A stretch of 37,833 bases of DNA, from positions 1-37,833 of the forward strand of contig NZ_JAMXRZ010000030.1 of NCBI RefSeq assembly GCF_024124375.1, given 5' to 3'. Shown here in pieces: positions 24,621-35,583 of the stretch (its first letter is position 1; each line of letters starts with the position of its first letter). Source of the stretch: Klenkia sp. PcliD-1-E (lineage in GTDB: Bacteria > Actinomycetota > Actinomycetes > Mycobacteriales > Geodermatophilaceae). The notes beneath the pieces are model-generated. The model did not search any database. It saw only the letters and a program-made list of their open reading frames with translations, and was not told where the DNA came from. Position numbers and translations under genes: made by a program.

Positions 24621-24634
24621 CTCCTGCGCGGGAG

Positions 24635-25636
24635 CTACAGCAGCGGGGCCAGGACCTCGACGGCGCGGTCGAGGCCGGCGTCGTCGACGTCGAGGTGGGT
24701 CAGCAGCCGCACCCGGGTCGCCGAGACCTCGCTGACCAGCACGCCCTCGCCCTTGGCCGCGGCGGCCAGCATCGGGGCGGCGACGCCGTCGAGCACCACC
24801 ATGTTGGTGTGCACGCCGGCCGGGTCGACCCCCAGCCGCTCCGCGAGCTGCTTCGCCCGGGCGTGGTCGTCGGCCAGCCGGTCCACGTGGTGGTCCAGGG
24901 CGTGCAGGCCCGCGGCGGCCAGGACGCCGACCTGCCGCATCCCCCCACCCAGGCGCTTGCGCCACAGCCGGGCCTCGGCGATGCGGTCGGCGCCGGCCAC
25001 CAGTACCGAGCCGACCGGGGCGCCCAGGCCCTTGGACAGGCAGACCGACGCGGTGTCGGCCAGGCGGCCGTAGGTGTCCAGCGGGACACCCGAGGCGACG
25101 GCGGCGTTCCAGATGCGGGCGCCGTCCAGGTGCACCGAGACCCCGGCGTCCCGGGACCAGGCGAACAGCTTCTCCAGCTCCTCCAGCGGCTGCACCAGCC
25201 CGCCGGCCCGGTTGTGCGTGTTCTCCACGGCCACCGCGGCGGTCGGGGTCAGGTGCCAGTTGCCGAAGGGCCGGACCTGGCTGATCAGCTGGTCGGCCGA
25301 GAGCACCCCGCCGTCGCTGACCACGGTGCGGGTCGAGAGGCCGAAGACCGCGGCGGCGGCACCCATCTCGTAGGTGACCACGTGCGCCTCGGCGTCCCCG
25401 AGCACCTCCTGGCCGGGCTGGCAGACCAGCCGCATGCCGATCTGGTTGCCCATGGTCCCCGACGGCACGAACAGCCCGGCCTCGTGGCCGAACATCGCCG
25501 CCACCCGCTCCTCGAGCGCGTTGACCAGCGGGTCCTCGCCGTAGACGTCGTCGCCTACCTCCGCCCCGGCCATCGCCCGCCGCATCGCGGCGGTCGGCTT
25601 GGTGACGGTGTCCGACCGCAGATCGACCAGAGTCAT
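24635..25636 (-). CDS. ltaE: low-specificity L-threonine aldolase
   Basis: A 333-residue PLP enzyme of fold type I that splits L-threonine or allo-threonine to glycine and acetaldehyde. The start VDLRSDTVTKPT, GDDVYGEDPLVN, PSGTMGNQ, HLDGAR (169-174) and the PLP Lys202 in CLSKGLGAPVGS are all characteristic. Length is normal. It may also act on other beta-hydroxy amino acids. It probably shares a transcript with aroG: the two are in the same direction, aroG being downstream by transcription, with only the repeat element and 75 bp between them. Confidence 0.92.
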   Translation of the reverse strand: MTLVDLRSDTVTKPTAAMRRAMAGAEVGDDVYGEDPLVNALEERVAAMFGHEAGLFVPSGTMGNQIGMRLVCQPGQEVLGDAEAHVVTYEMGAAAAVFGLSTRTVVSDGGVLSADQLISQVRPFGNWHLTPTAAVAVENTHNRAGGLVQPLEELEKLFAWSRDAGVSVHLDGARIWNAAVASGVPLDTYGRLADTASVCLSKGLGAPVGSVLVAGADRIAEARLWRKRLGGGMRQVGVLAAAGLHALDHHVDRLADDHARAKQLAERLGVDPAGVHTNMVVLDGVAAPMLAAAAKGEGVLVSEVSATRVRLLTHLDVDDAGLDRAVEVLAPLL

Positions 25637-25669
25637 TCCGCTGTGCCTCTCGGCCCCGCTGCAGGGGCC

Positions 25670-28007
<2,338 letters not shown>

Positions 28008-28008
<1 letters not shown>

Positions 28009-28033
28009 CGGTCCACATCGGGGCGGGGACCGC
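28008..28033. terminator. weak hairpin after the NmrA-like gene
   Basis: A 7-bp stem (GCGGTCC / GGACCGC) with a 12-nt loop begins in the stop codon. It is a possible terminator or attenuator before the chemoreceptor gene. Confidence 0.3.
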
Positions 28034-28084
28034 CGATGACGGTCGGGTCGGGGGACCTCCCCGGCCCGACCGACAGGGGACCCG

Positions 28085-30190
28085 GTGCTCTCCAGCATCC
28101 GCAGCAAGGTGGTCGCGCTCGCGCTGGCCAGCACGGTGCTCACGGGTGCCGCGCTCGCCGGCGTGAGCGCCTGGCAGAGCGACCGCTTCGCCGGGGAGGC
28201 CCGCACCGACGTGCAGGCGCTCACCGACGCGGGGCTGGCGCGCACCACCACCGGCGTCTACGACGTCGTCTCCACCCAGGGCGCCTCGACCGCCGCCAAG
28301 GTCGACGACGACCTGGCGGTCGCGCAGTACGTGCTCGGCCAGGCCGGGGGCGCCTCGATCGGCACCCGCCAGGTCGCCTGGACGGCGAAGGACCAGGTCA
28401 GCGGCGAGACCACCGACACCACCCTGCCGCAGCTGCTGGTCGGTGGGCAGTGGTTGGGCCAGAACGCCGACCCGGGGACGCCGACCCCGGTGGTCGACCA
28501 GGTCCGCGACCTGGTGGGCGGGACGGCGACGGTGTTCCAGCTGATGCCCTCGGGCGACATGCTGCGGGTGGCGACCAACGTCGTCGGCACCACCGGCGCC
28601 CGGGCGATCGGCACGTACATCCCCGCGACCGGGTCCGACGGCACCCCGAACGCCGTGGTCTCCGCGGTCATGTCGGGGCAGACCTACCGGGGCACCGCGT
28701 TCGTGGTCGACTCCTGGTACGTCACCGCCTACAGCCCGCTGACCGACGCGTCCGGTGCGGTCATCGGCATGCTCTACGTCGGCGAGCAGCAGGAGGCGCT
28801 GCCAACCCTGCGGCAGGCGCTGCAGGCCACCCGGGTCGGGGAGAACGGGTCGGTCACCGTGCTGGGCGGCACCGGGACCCGGCGCGGCACCGTCCTGCTG
28901 ACCCAGGACGGCAGCGGCGAGGGCGAGTCCGCGCTGGAGCGCACCGACGCCGACGGGACGGCCTGGGCCGCGCAGGTGGTCGACGCCGCCGTGGCGCTGG
29001 GCGACGGCGAGCAGGCCACGGTGCGCTACCGGGACGCCGCCACCGGCACGCACACCGTGCAGGTGGCCTACTACGCGCCGTGGGACTGGGTGATCGCCGT
29101 CGACGCCGTGGACGCCGACTCGGCCGGCCCGGTGACCCGCCTGGAGCAGGGCCGGGACACCCTGCTGGTGGCCCTGCTGGTCGCGGCGGGGCTGGTCACC
29201 GTGCTCGGTGCTGTCGCGGCCTGGCTGCTGGGCCGCCGGCTGACCGCGCCGCTGGCCCGCCTGCAGCACCGCATGGAGGAGATCGCCGACGGCGGGGGTG
29301 ACCTGACCCAGCGGGTGGCCGACGACGGCCGCGGCGAGGTCGGTGACCTGGCCCGGGCGTTCAACCGCTTCGTGGAGAAGGTGGCCGGCACCGTCCGTGA
29401 CATCGGGGCCTGCGCCACCGCACTGGCCCGGTCCGCGGCCGGGGTGTCGGAGGTCGCCGACGGGCTGGCCGACCAGGCCGGGCGCAGCCGGGACCAGGCG
29501 GGCGAGGCCAGCCGGGCCACCGCCGGCATCAGCCAGGGCGTGACCGCGGCCGCGGCGGGGACCGAGCAGATGGGCGCCTCGATCGCCGAGGTGTCGCGCT
29601 CGGCCACCGAGGCCGCGCGGGTGGGCCGGGAGGCCGTCGAGCTCGCCGCCGCCACCGAGGCCACCGTGTCCGCGCTCGGCGTCTCCTCGGCCGAGGTCAA
29701 CGAGGTGGTGTCGGTGATCTCCGCGGTCGCCGCGCAGACCAACCTGCTGGCGCTCAACGCCACCATCGAGGCCGCCCGGGCCGGGGAGGCCGGCCGCGGC
29801 TTCGCCGTCGTCGCCACCGAGGTGAAGGACCTGGCGCAGGAGGCCTCGCGGGCCAGCGAGGAGATCACCCGCCGGGTCAGCGCCATCCAGGCCGACACGG
29901 GGGCCGCGGTCGGCTCGATCACCAGGATCACCGAGGTCATCCGCGCGATCGAGGCGCACCAGGCGACCATCGCCGCCGCGGTGGAGGAGCAGACCGCCAC
30001 CACCGGGGAGCTGGGCCGCAACGTGGCCGCCGTCGCCGCCGGGGCCGGTGCGGTGTCCACGACGATGGCCTCGGTCAGCAGCGACGCCGAGCGGACGGCC
30101 GCCGACGTCGACACCGCCCGGGCGGCGGCCGGCGAGCTGGCCGAGCTGTCGGAGGAGCTGACCCGGCTGCTCGCCGTGTTCACCGTCTGA
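28085..30190 (+). CDS. methyl-accepting chemotaxis protein with periplasmic Cache sensor
   Basis: A 701-residue chemoreceptor. TM1 (about 8-28) and TM2 (about 359-382) bracket an extracytoplasmic region of some 330 residues that looks like a Cache-type sensor ([21 protein letters not shown] is a typical Cache strand block). A HAMP domain follows ([33 protein letters not shown]), then the MCP signalling domain with its hairpin tip [20 protein letters not shown] at about 552-571. The ligand is unknown. No other che or flagellar genes are nearby, so it is an orphan that would use a kinase encoded elsewhere. GGGGAC lies 6 nt before GTG 28085. Confidence 0.92.
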   Translation: MLSSIRSKVVALALASTVLTGAALAGVSAWQSDRFAGEARTDVQALTDAGLARTTTGVYDVVSTQGASTAAKVDDDLAVAQYVLGQAGGASIGTRQVAWTAKDQVSGETTDTTLPQLLVGGQWLGQNADPGTPTPVVDQVRDLVGGTATVFQLMPSGDMLRVATNVVGTTGARAIGTYIPATGSDGTPNAVVSAVMSGQTYRGTAFVVDSWYVTAYSPLTDASGAVIGMLYVGEQQEALPTLRQALQATRVGENGSVTVLGGTGTRRGTVLLTQDGSGEGESALERTDADGTAWAAQVVDAAVALGDGEQATVRYRDAATGTHTVQVAYYAPWDWVIAVDAVDADSAGPVTRLEQGRDTLLVALLVAAGLVTVLGAVAAWLLGRRLTAPLARLQHRMEEIADGGGDLTQRVADDGRGEVGDLARAFNRFVEKVAGTVRDIGACATALARSAAGVSEVADGLADQAGRSRDQAGEASRATAGISQGVTAAAAGTEQMGASIAEVSRSATEAARVGREAVELAAATEATVSALGVSSAEVNEVVSVISAVAAQTNLLALNATIEAARAGEAGRGFAVVATEVKDLAQEASRASEEITRRVSAIQADTGAAVGSITRITEVIRAIEAHQATIAAAVEEQTATTGELGRNVAAVAAGAGAVSTTMASVSSDAERTAADVDTARAAAGELAELSEELTRLLAVFTV

Positions 30191-30193
30191 GGC

Positions 30194-30673
30194 TCACGCC
30201 CCGGAGACCGCCCGCCAGACGGCCAGGCCGTGGCGGGCGTCGACGAGCGCGTCGTGGGCGCCCTCGGGCTTGCGCGGGATCGGCGGGGACCCGGCGTCCT
30301 CCCAGAACTGCTTGAGCTCCCGGGTGAAGCGCGGCACCTGGCGCGGCAGCGCGGGCATCGCACCCCACAGCTGGCACAGCGCGACGTGGTCGTAGGCGGC
30401 GATCCAGGCCCACAGCTGCACGTCCTCGGCGGGGCCGGTCAGGAAGTCCAGCAGCGACTCCCTGATCCGGGCCCGGCTGCGCCAGGCCCGGTCCGAGGGC
30501 GGGGGCAGCTTGTCCAGCACGTTGCGCCGCACCCACGGGATGGCGCGGTCGGGGTCGAACTCGGTGGAGACGGCGTAGAACTCCCGGCCGGTCTCGTCGA
30601 CGACCCCGATGGACACCAGGTCGATGGTGGTGCCGTCCTCGATGAACTCGGTGTCGTAGAAGTAGCGCCGCAC
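30194..30673 (-). CDS. Rv2179c-type DEDDh 3'-5' exoribonuclease
   Basis: A 159-residue exonuclease of the RNase T/DEDDh superfamily. The catalytic residues are visible: Asp7 and Glu9 (FYDTEF), Asp95 (AYDHVAL), His140 and Asp145 (HDALVDAR). The sequence fits M. tuberculosis Rv2179c, a 3'-5' exoribonuclease that removes 3' overhangs and adenylate tails, and its location near aroG is the same. The RRYFYDTEF start fits the family, and a TACCGT box ends 7 nt before GTG 30673. It is convergent with the chemoreceptor gene, 3 bp apart. Confidence 0.9.
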   Translation of the reverse strand: MRRYFYDTEFIEDGTTIDLVSIGVVDETGREFYAVSTEFDPDRAIPWVRRNVLDKLPPPSDRAWRSRARIRESLLDFLTGPAEDVQLWAWIAAYDHVALCQLWGAMPALPRQVPRFTRELKQFWEDAGSPPIPRKPEGAHDALVDARHGLAVWRAVSGA

Positions 30674-30680
30674 CCGCCGA

Positions 30681-30686
30681 ACGGTA
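30681..30686 (-). promoter_or_regulatory. -10 box TACCGT of the exoribonuclease gene
   Basis: TACCGT ends 7 nt before GTG 30673 without a Shine-Dalgarno. It lies beside the stop codon of the SDR gene upstream, so the exoribonuclease can be transcribed separately from the BVMO-linked SDR. Confidence 0.45.
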
Positions 30687-30687
30687 G

Positions 30688-31593
30688 CTACTGCGCCGAC
30701 CGGCGGCGCTCGACGGAGTTCGCGCCGAACTCCTCACCGCCCAGCGCGGCGATCTCCTCCTCCAGCTGCGGGACGGCGGTCCTCGCCTGGACGAGCACCA
30801 GCTTCTCGCCGAGCGCGCCGATGATCGCCTGCCGCCAGGCCGCGACGACGCCGACCGACCGGGGCACGAAGACGCGGCGGCCACGGTTCTCCAGGTTGCC
30901 CAGCAGCGCGTCGGCGCAGTCCGACACCGAGGTGTAGGAGCCCAGCGGCCCGGGGAGCCGGTCCAGGGTGGCCTTGAAGGTCGGCAGCGCCGCCTTGGTG
31001 TCGCGCACCATGTCGGTGTCGATCCAGACCGGGTGCGCGCTGGCCACGGTGACACCGCGGTGCGCGACCTCCAGCCGCAGCACGTCGCCGAACCTCTCCA
31101 GACCGGCCTTGGCCGCGCAGTAGGCGCTCAGCCCCGGCAGCACGGAGAACGCCGCGGCCGAGGAGATCAGCAGCACGTGGCCCCGGCGCTCGGCGATCGC
31201 CGGCAGGGCGGCGTGCGCGGTGAGCATCGCGCCGGTCAGGTTGACCTCGACGGTGCGCGCCAGGGCCCGCGCCGACGCCGTCGCCACCGTGTTCATCGGG
31301 GCGATGCCGGCGTTGGCCACGACCACGTCCAGGCCGCCGAAGACGTCCACCGCCCTCGCGACCGCCGCGGCCATGGCGTCGGCGTCGGTCACGTCGGCCT
31401 CCACCCACAGGTGCTCGGGGCCGAGCTCGGCCGCCACCTGGGCCAGCAGCTCGGGCTCCAGGCCCACGAGCGCCACGCGGGCGCCGCGGGCGGCGGCCTT
31501 GCGGGCGAGCTCGGCGCCGATGCCGCGGGCCGCGCCGGTGATGAGCACGGCCTGGCCGGCCAGCGAGCGGGTGTTCGGGGTCCTGCGGGCCAT
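30688..31593 (-). CDS. short-chain dehydrogenase/reductase, divergent partner of the BVMO operon
   Basis: A 301-residue classical SDR. TGAARGIG (19-26) binds NAD(P), NAG (94-96) stabilises the fold, and Ser144/145, Tyr158 and Lys162 (SAYCAAKAG) are the catalytic set. The C-terminal 50 residues are an Ala/Glu-rich extension. It oxidises or reduces an alcohol/ketone; as the ketone-forming partner of the Baeyer-Villiger monooxygenase across the shared promoter, it may convert a secondary alcohol to the ketone substrate. GAGGAG lies before the ATG at 31593. The operator pair at 31617-31668 probably controls it too. It resembles SDRs of the mycobacterial mymA locus in general type. Confidence 0.88.
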   Translation of the reverse strand: MARRTPNTRSLAGQAVLITGAARGIGAELARKAAARGARVALVGLEPELLAQVAAELGPEHLWVEADVTDADAMAAAVARAVDVFGGLDVVVANAGIAPMNTVATASARALARTVEVNLTGAMLTAHAALPAIAERRGHVLLISSAAAFSVLPGLSAYCAAKAGLERFGDVLRLEVAHRGVTVASAHPVWIDTDMVRDTKAALPTFKATLDRLPGPLGSYTSVSDCADALLGNLENRGRRVFVPRSVGVVAAWRQAIIGALGEKLVLVQARTAVPQLEEEIAALGGEEFGANSVERRRSAQ

Positions 31594-31616
31594 CGGGGCT
31601 CCTCGTCGTCGCGTTG

Positions 31617-31637
31617 CTGTTGAGCACTGCTCAGCAG
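31617..31637. promoter_or_regulatory. TetR-type operator 1
   Basis: A palindrome centred at 31627, core TGAGCACTGCTCA (perfect), with outer arms CTGT / GCAG giving 9 of 10 matching bases per half. It lies between the SDR and the BVMO genes. Confidence 0.7.
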
Positions 31638-31645
31638 ATGTGTAC

Positions 31646-31668
31646 CTTGTTGAGCGTTGCTCAGCAAG
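31646..31668. promoter_or_regulatory. TetR-type operator 2
   Basis: A palindrome centred at 31657 with arms CTTGTTGAGC and GCTCAGCAAG (9 of 10 matching) around GTT. It shares GTTGAGC and TGCTCAGCA with operator 1, exactly 30 bp away, about three helical turns. A possible -10 box, TACCTT (31643-31648), sits between the two. Confidence 0.7.
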
Positions 31669-31690
31669 CCGTCCGCGAAGGAGCCGACCG

Positions 31691-33199
31691 GTGACCAGCA
31701 CGACTTCCCCGCCCATCACCCGCGAGGTGCACGTCGCCGTGATCGGGTCCGGGTTCTCCGGCCTGGGCATGGCCATCCAGCTGCGCCGGCAGGGCATCGA
31801 GGACTTCGTGGTCCTCGAGCGCGGGGACGACGTCGGCGGCACGTGGCGCGACAACAGCTACCCGGGCGCGGCCTGCGACGTGCAGTCCAACCTCTACTCG
31901 TTCTCCTTCGCGCCCAACCCCGACTGGCCGCGCACCTACTCCGAGCAGCCGGAGATCTTCGCCTACCTGCGCGACGTCGCCGACCGCTACGACGTCCGTG
32001 CCAAGCACGTCTTCGGCGCCGAGGTCACCGCCGCCACCTGGGACGACGCCGCCCGCCGCTGGGACGTCGAGACCACCGCGGGCTCCTTCCGGGCGAAGGT
32101 GCTCGTCTCCGGCGCGGGCGCACTGGCCGACCCCTCCTACCCCGACATCCCGGGCATCGAGAGCTTCGCCGGCACGGTCGTGCACACCGCCCGCTGGGAC
32201 CACGAGCACGACCTCGACGGCGAGCGGGTGGCGGTCATCGGCACCGGCGCCTCGGCCATCCAGGTCGTGCCGGCCATCCAGCCGCGGGTCGGCTCGGTGG
32301 CGGTCTACCAGCGCACCCCCCCGTGGGTCATCCCCCGCGGCGACCGGCCCACCACCGCCGCCGAGCGCTCGCTGTACCGCCGGTTCCCCGCCGTGCAGCG
32401 GGCCGTGCGCGGTGCGCTGTACGCCGGTCGGGAGTTCCTGGTGCTCGGCATGACGAGGAACCGTCGGCTGCTGGCCCCGGTGCAGAAGCTCGCCCGCACC
32501 CACCTCGAGCGCCAGGTCCGCGACCCGCAGCTGCGCGCCGCCCTCACCCCGGACTACACGATCGGCTGCAAGCGGATCCTGATCAGCAACGACTGGTACC
32601 CGGCCGTCTCCGCCCCCAACGCCGAGGTGGTCACCGCCGGGATCGCCGAGATCCGGCCGCACTCGGTGGTCACCCGCGACGGCGTCGAGCGGCCCACCGA
32701 CACCCTGGTGCTGGCCACCGGCTTCCACGTCACCGACCTGCCCATCGCGCACCGGATCAGGGGCCGCGACGGCCGCACCCTCGCCGAGGTCTGGAGCGAG
32801 GGCATGGTCACCAACCGCGGCGCCGCCGTCGCCGGCTTCCCCAACCTGTTCCTGCTGGTCGGGCCCAACGTCGGCGTCGGGCACACCTCGATGGTCTACA
32901 TGATCGAGTCGCAGGTGGCCTACGTCGGCGAGGCGCTGCGGGCGATGGCCGTGGAGGGCCTGGCCACCCTGGAGACCACCCCTGCCGCGCAGGAGGCCTA
33001 CCGCGAGCTCGTCGCGCAGCGGTCCGCGGGCACGGTGTGGCTGGGCGGGGGCTGCGGGTCCTGGTACCTCGACGAGCACGGCCACAACACCACGCTGTGG
33101 CCGGACTTCACCTTCCGGTTCCGCCGGCTCACCCGTGAGCTGGACCGGGACAACTACGTCGGGACGCCGGAGCGCGCACCCGTGGAGGTGGCCGCGTGA
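31691..33199 (+). CDS. flavin-containing Baeyer-Villiger type monooxygenase
   Basis: A 502-residue FAD/NADPH enzyme that inserts oxygen into ketones to form esters or lactones, or oxidises S or N in related enzymes. GSGFSGLG (19-26) binds FAD; the BVMO fingerprint F-x-G-x3-H-x3-W-D is FAGTVVHTARWD (159-170); GTGASA (184-189) binds NADPH. The C-terminal part TSMVYMIESQVAYV is also typical. It resembles the EthA/MymA group in general layout. AAGGAG (31678-31683) lies 7 nt before GTG 31691. A hydrolase to open the ester follows, coupled by GTGA, and then TetR, which suggests a complete ketone-to-acid route. Confidence 0.9.
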   Translation: MTSTTSPPITREVHVAVIGSGFSGLGMAIQLRRQGIEDFVVLERGDDVGGTWRDNSYPGAACDVQSNLYSFSFAPNPDWPRTYSEQPEIFAYLRDVADRYDVRAKHVFGAEVTAATWDDAARRWDVETTAGSFRAKVLVSGAGALADPSYPDIPGIESFAGTVVHTARWDHEHDLDGERVAVIGTGASAIQVVPAIQPRVGSVAVYQRTPPWVIPRGDRPTTAAERSLYRRFPAVQRAVRGALYAGREFLVLGMTRNRRLLAPVQKLARTHLERQVRDPQLRAALTPDYTIGCKRILISNDWYPAVSAPNAEVVTAGIAEIRPHSVVTRDGVERPTDTLVLATGFHVTDLPIAHRIRGRDGRTLAEVWSEGMVTNRGAAVAGFPNLFLLVGPNVGVGHTSMVYMIESQVAYVGEALRAMAVEGLATLETTPAAQEAYRELVAQRSAGTVWLGGGCGSWYLDEHGHNTTLWPDFTFRFRRLTRELDRDNYVGTPERAPVEVAA

Positions 33200-34137
33200 C
33201 CACCGCTGCTGCGACCACCCCGACGCCCCCGACGACGCGGCACGAGGTGCACGCCGTCCCCACCCCGGACGGCGCCCTGCTGCACGCCACCGTGGACGGC
33301 GACCCCGCCGCGCCCGTGACCGTCGTCCTGGCGCACGGCTGGACCCTGGCCCAGGCGGCCTGGGACGACGTCGCCGCCCTGCTGGCCCCCGACGTCGCGG
33401 CCGGTGCGCTGCGGCTGGTCCGCTACGACCAGCGCGGGCACGGCCGGTCCACCTGGGGCGACGCCGACCCGGTGTCGATCGACCTGCTCGGCGAGGACCT
33501 GGTGGCCGTCCTGGACGAGCTGGCGCCGTCCGGGCCGGTGGTGCTGGGCGGGCACTCCATGGGTGGCATGACGATCATGGCGCTGGCGGCGGCGCACCCC
33601 GAGCTCGTCGGCGACCGGGTCCGCGGCGTCGCGCTGGTCGACACCTCCGCCGGGGAGCTCTCGCACCCGCCGCGCACCGCCGTGGAGCGGCTGCAGCAGA
33701 AGCTGCTGCCCGCCGTCGGCGGCTGGGCCGTCGCGCACGCCCGCCGCGTCGAGGGCTGGCGCCGCCGGGTGCCGCCCGCGCACCCGCGGCACCGGCGCGT
33801 CGTGCGCGGCATCCTCTACGGCGCCGACGCCACCGAGGAGATGGTCACCCGCGGGGCCGAGATCATGGCCGGGTCCTCGGTGCGGGCCTTCGTCGCCTAC
33901 TACCCCGCCCTCGGTGCGCACGACAAGGCCGCGGCCCTGGCCGAGCTCGGGCGGGTGCCGGTGGAGGTGCTGGTCGGCGACTCCGACAAGCTGACCCCCG
34001 TGGCGCACTCCGGGAAGCTGGCCGAGGCCATCCCGAGCGCGCACCTGCAGATCGTGCCCGGGTGCGGCCACATGCTGCCCCAGGAGCGCCCGGACCTGGT
34101 GACCGACGCGATCCGCCGGTTGCTCCCGGCCCCGTGA
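33196..34137 (+). CDS. alpha/beta-hydrolase, probable esterase of the BVMO pathway
   Basis: A 313-residue soluble hydrolase. The oxyanion segment AHGWTLAQAAWDD, nucleophile Ser121 in GGHSMGG, acid Asp262 or Asp264 in VGDSDKLTP, and His292 in PGCGHMLP form the catalytic triad. No signal peptide is visible. Between a Baeyer-Villiger monooxygenase and its TetR regulator, it probably cleaves the ester or lactone made by the monooxygenase. An epoxide hydrolase or haloperoxidase-like role is possible but there is no supporting context. GTGA overlaps join it to both neighbours. Confidence 0.88.
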   Translation: MTTAAATTPTPPTTRHEVHAVPTPDGALLHATVDGDPAAPVTVVLAHGWTLAQAAWDDVAALLAPDVAAGALRLVRYDQRGHGRSTWGDADPVSIDLLGEDLVAVLDELAPSGPVVLGGHSMGGMTIMALAAAHPELVGDRVRGVALVDTSAGELSHPPRTAVERLQQKLLPAVGGWAVAHARRVEGWRRRVPPAHPRHRRVVRGILYGADATEEMVTRGAEIMAGSSVRAFVAYYPALGAHDKAAALAELGRVPVEVLVGDSDKLTPVAHSGKLAEAIPSAHLQIVPGCGHMLPQERPDLVTDAIRRLLPAP

Positions 34138-34682
34138 CCGCCGCGCGGCGCACCGCCGCCGACCGGCGCGCGCAGCTGGTCGAGATCGGCCTGGAGCTGC
34201 TGCCCACCACCCCGGTGCCGGACCTGACCATCGACGAGGTGGCCCGGCGGGCCGGCATCAGCCGCAGCCTGCTGTTCCACTACTTCGCCACCAAGGCCGA
34301 CTACATCCACGCGGTGACGACGGCCGCCGCCGACCTGCTGTGCGACCACGTCCTGCAGGGGGCAGGCGCGCAGGCCGGCATGCTGGACCGCTTCGTCGGC
34401 TGGGTGGAGACCTACCGCGACAGCTACGTCGCCTTCGTCCGCGGCGCGGTGGGCGGCGACCCGGCGGTGGCCGACGTCTACACCCGCGCGCGGGAGCGGC
34501 TGGTCGACGGCACCCTGGCCACCGTCGGCCTGCCCGACGACCCCCGGCACCGGCAGCTGGTGCGGTCCTGGTTCGCCTTCACCGAGGACCTGGTCATCGG
34601 CTGGACCGCCGACCCCACGATGACCCGCGAGGAGGTGCTGGCGCTGGCCACCGAGGTGCTGGCCCGCATCACCACCCGCTGA
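34134..34682 (+). CDS. TetR family repressor of the BVMO/SDR module
   Basis: A 182-residue regulator. The N-terminal HTH reads LTIDEVARRAGISRSLLFHYF followed by ATKADYIHAV, the canonical TetR pattern. The rest is the helical ligand-binding domain (FVGWVETYRDSYVAFV, WFAFTEDLVIGW). It is the last gene of the operon and most likely binds the two palindromes at 31617-31668 in the divergent promoter, releasing them when a ketone, alcohol or related compound binds. That link is inference from position and operator shape. It starts in the hydrolase stop. Confidence 0.9.
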   Translation: MTAARRTAADRRAQLVEIGLELLPTTPVPDLTIDEVARRAGISRSLLFHYFATKADYIHAVTTAAADLLCDHVLQGAGAQAGMLDRFVGWVETYRDSYVAFVRGAVGGDPAVADVYTRARERLVDGTLATVGLPDDPRHRQLVRSWFAFTEDLVIGWTADPTMTREEVLALATEVLARITTR

Positions 34683-34695
34683 CCGGTCGGCGGGG

Positions 34696-35454
34696 TCAGC
34701 TGGCCAGCGAGCTCGGCAGCCGGTCGGCGGCCTCGTGCGGCGGCGGCTGCAGCCGGCCGACCACCTCGACCGCGCTCGCGCCGGTGGTGTCCATCGACTT
34801 CTTGACCTTGGCGCCGTACAGGTCGACGTACTCCTGCCCCGACAGCAGCATGATCTCGTACATGATCTCGTCGGTGATCGACCGCTCGACGAAGCGGTCC
34901 CCCGACAGCCCGGCGTAGCGGGAGAAGTCCAGCGGCTCGCCGAAGGCGACGTCGACGCGGGTCAGCTTCTTGCCCAGGAACGAGAACGTGCGACCCGGCA
35001 CCATGGCGACGGGCACCACCGGGCAGCCGGTCTCCAGCGCCATCCGGGCCACCCCGGTCTTGCCGCGGAACAACCGGCCGTCGGGCGAGCGGGTGCCCTC
35101 GGGGTAGATGCCCAGCAGCTTGCCCTCGCGCAGGATCCGGGTGCCGGTGGTCAGCGCGTTCTCCGCGGCGTCGGCACTGGTGCGGTCGATGGGCACCTGG
35201 CCGCTGCCGCCGAAGAAGACCCGCTGCAGGAAGCCCTTGACCCCCGGTGCGGTGAAGTACTCGGCCTTGGCCAGGAAGGTCACCCGCCGCCGGATCACCA
35301 GCGGCATGAAGATCCAGTCCGAGGCGGACAGGTGGTTGCTCGCCAGCACGGCGGCCCCCCGGGCGGGCACGTTCTCCAGACCGGTCGCCTGCGGCCGGAA
35401 GACCAGCCGCACGACCGGCCCGATGGCCACGTACTTGAGGAACCAGTAGAACAA
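34696..35454 (-). CDS. plsC: 1-acyl-sn-glycerol-3-phosphate acyltransferase family protein
   Basis: A 252-residue acyltransferase for phosphatidic acid synthesis. The catalytic H-x4-D is NHLSASD (His41, Asp46), and EGTRSPDG (119-126) binds the phosphate; PVVPVAMVPG is motif IV. A hydrophobic N-terminus (about 2-20) likely sits in the membrane. I use TTG 35454 as start because GGGAGG lies about 6 nt upstream and the protein fits the family start; other starts are further in. It is in the same place as Rv2182c in M. tuberculosis. The C-terminal 25 residues are Pro/Ala-rich. It could also act on another acyl acceptor. Confidence 0.88.
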   Translation of the reverse strand: MFYWFLKYVAIGPVVRLVFRPQATGLENVPARGAAVLASNHLSASDWIFMPLVIRRRVTFLAKAEYFTAPGVKGFLQRVFFGGSGQVPIDRTSADAAENALTTGTRILREGKLLGIYPEGTRSPDGRLFRGKTGVARMALETGCPVVPVAMVPGRTFSFLGKKLTRVDVAFGEPLDFSRYAGLSGDRFVERSITDEIMYEIMLLSGQEYVDLYGAKVKKSMDTTGASAVEVVGRLQPPPHEAADRLPSSLAS

Positions 35455-35583
35455 CGCGCCTCCCTCAGCGACTGCCAGACTAGGGAGCGTCGACCTGCGT
35501 CACAATCGGGGGTCCGGTCGGCCCGGCCCTGGACAACGGGCGACCGGGCGGGAACGCTTCGACACCGTGCACGGGAGGGCAGC

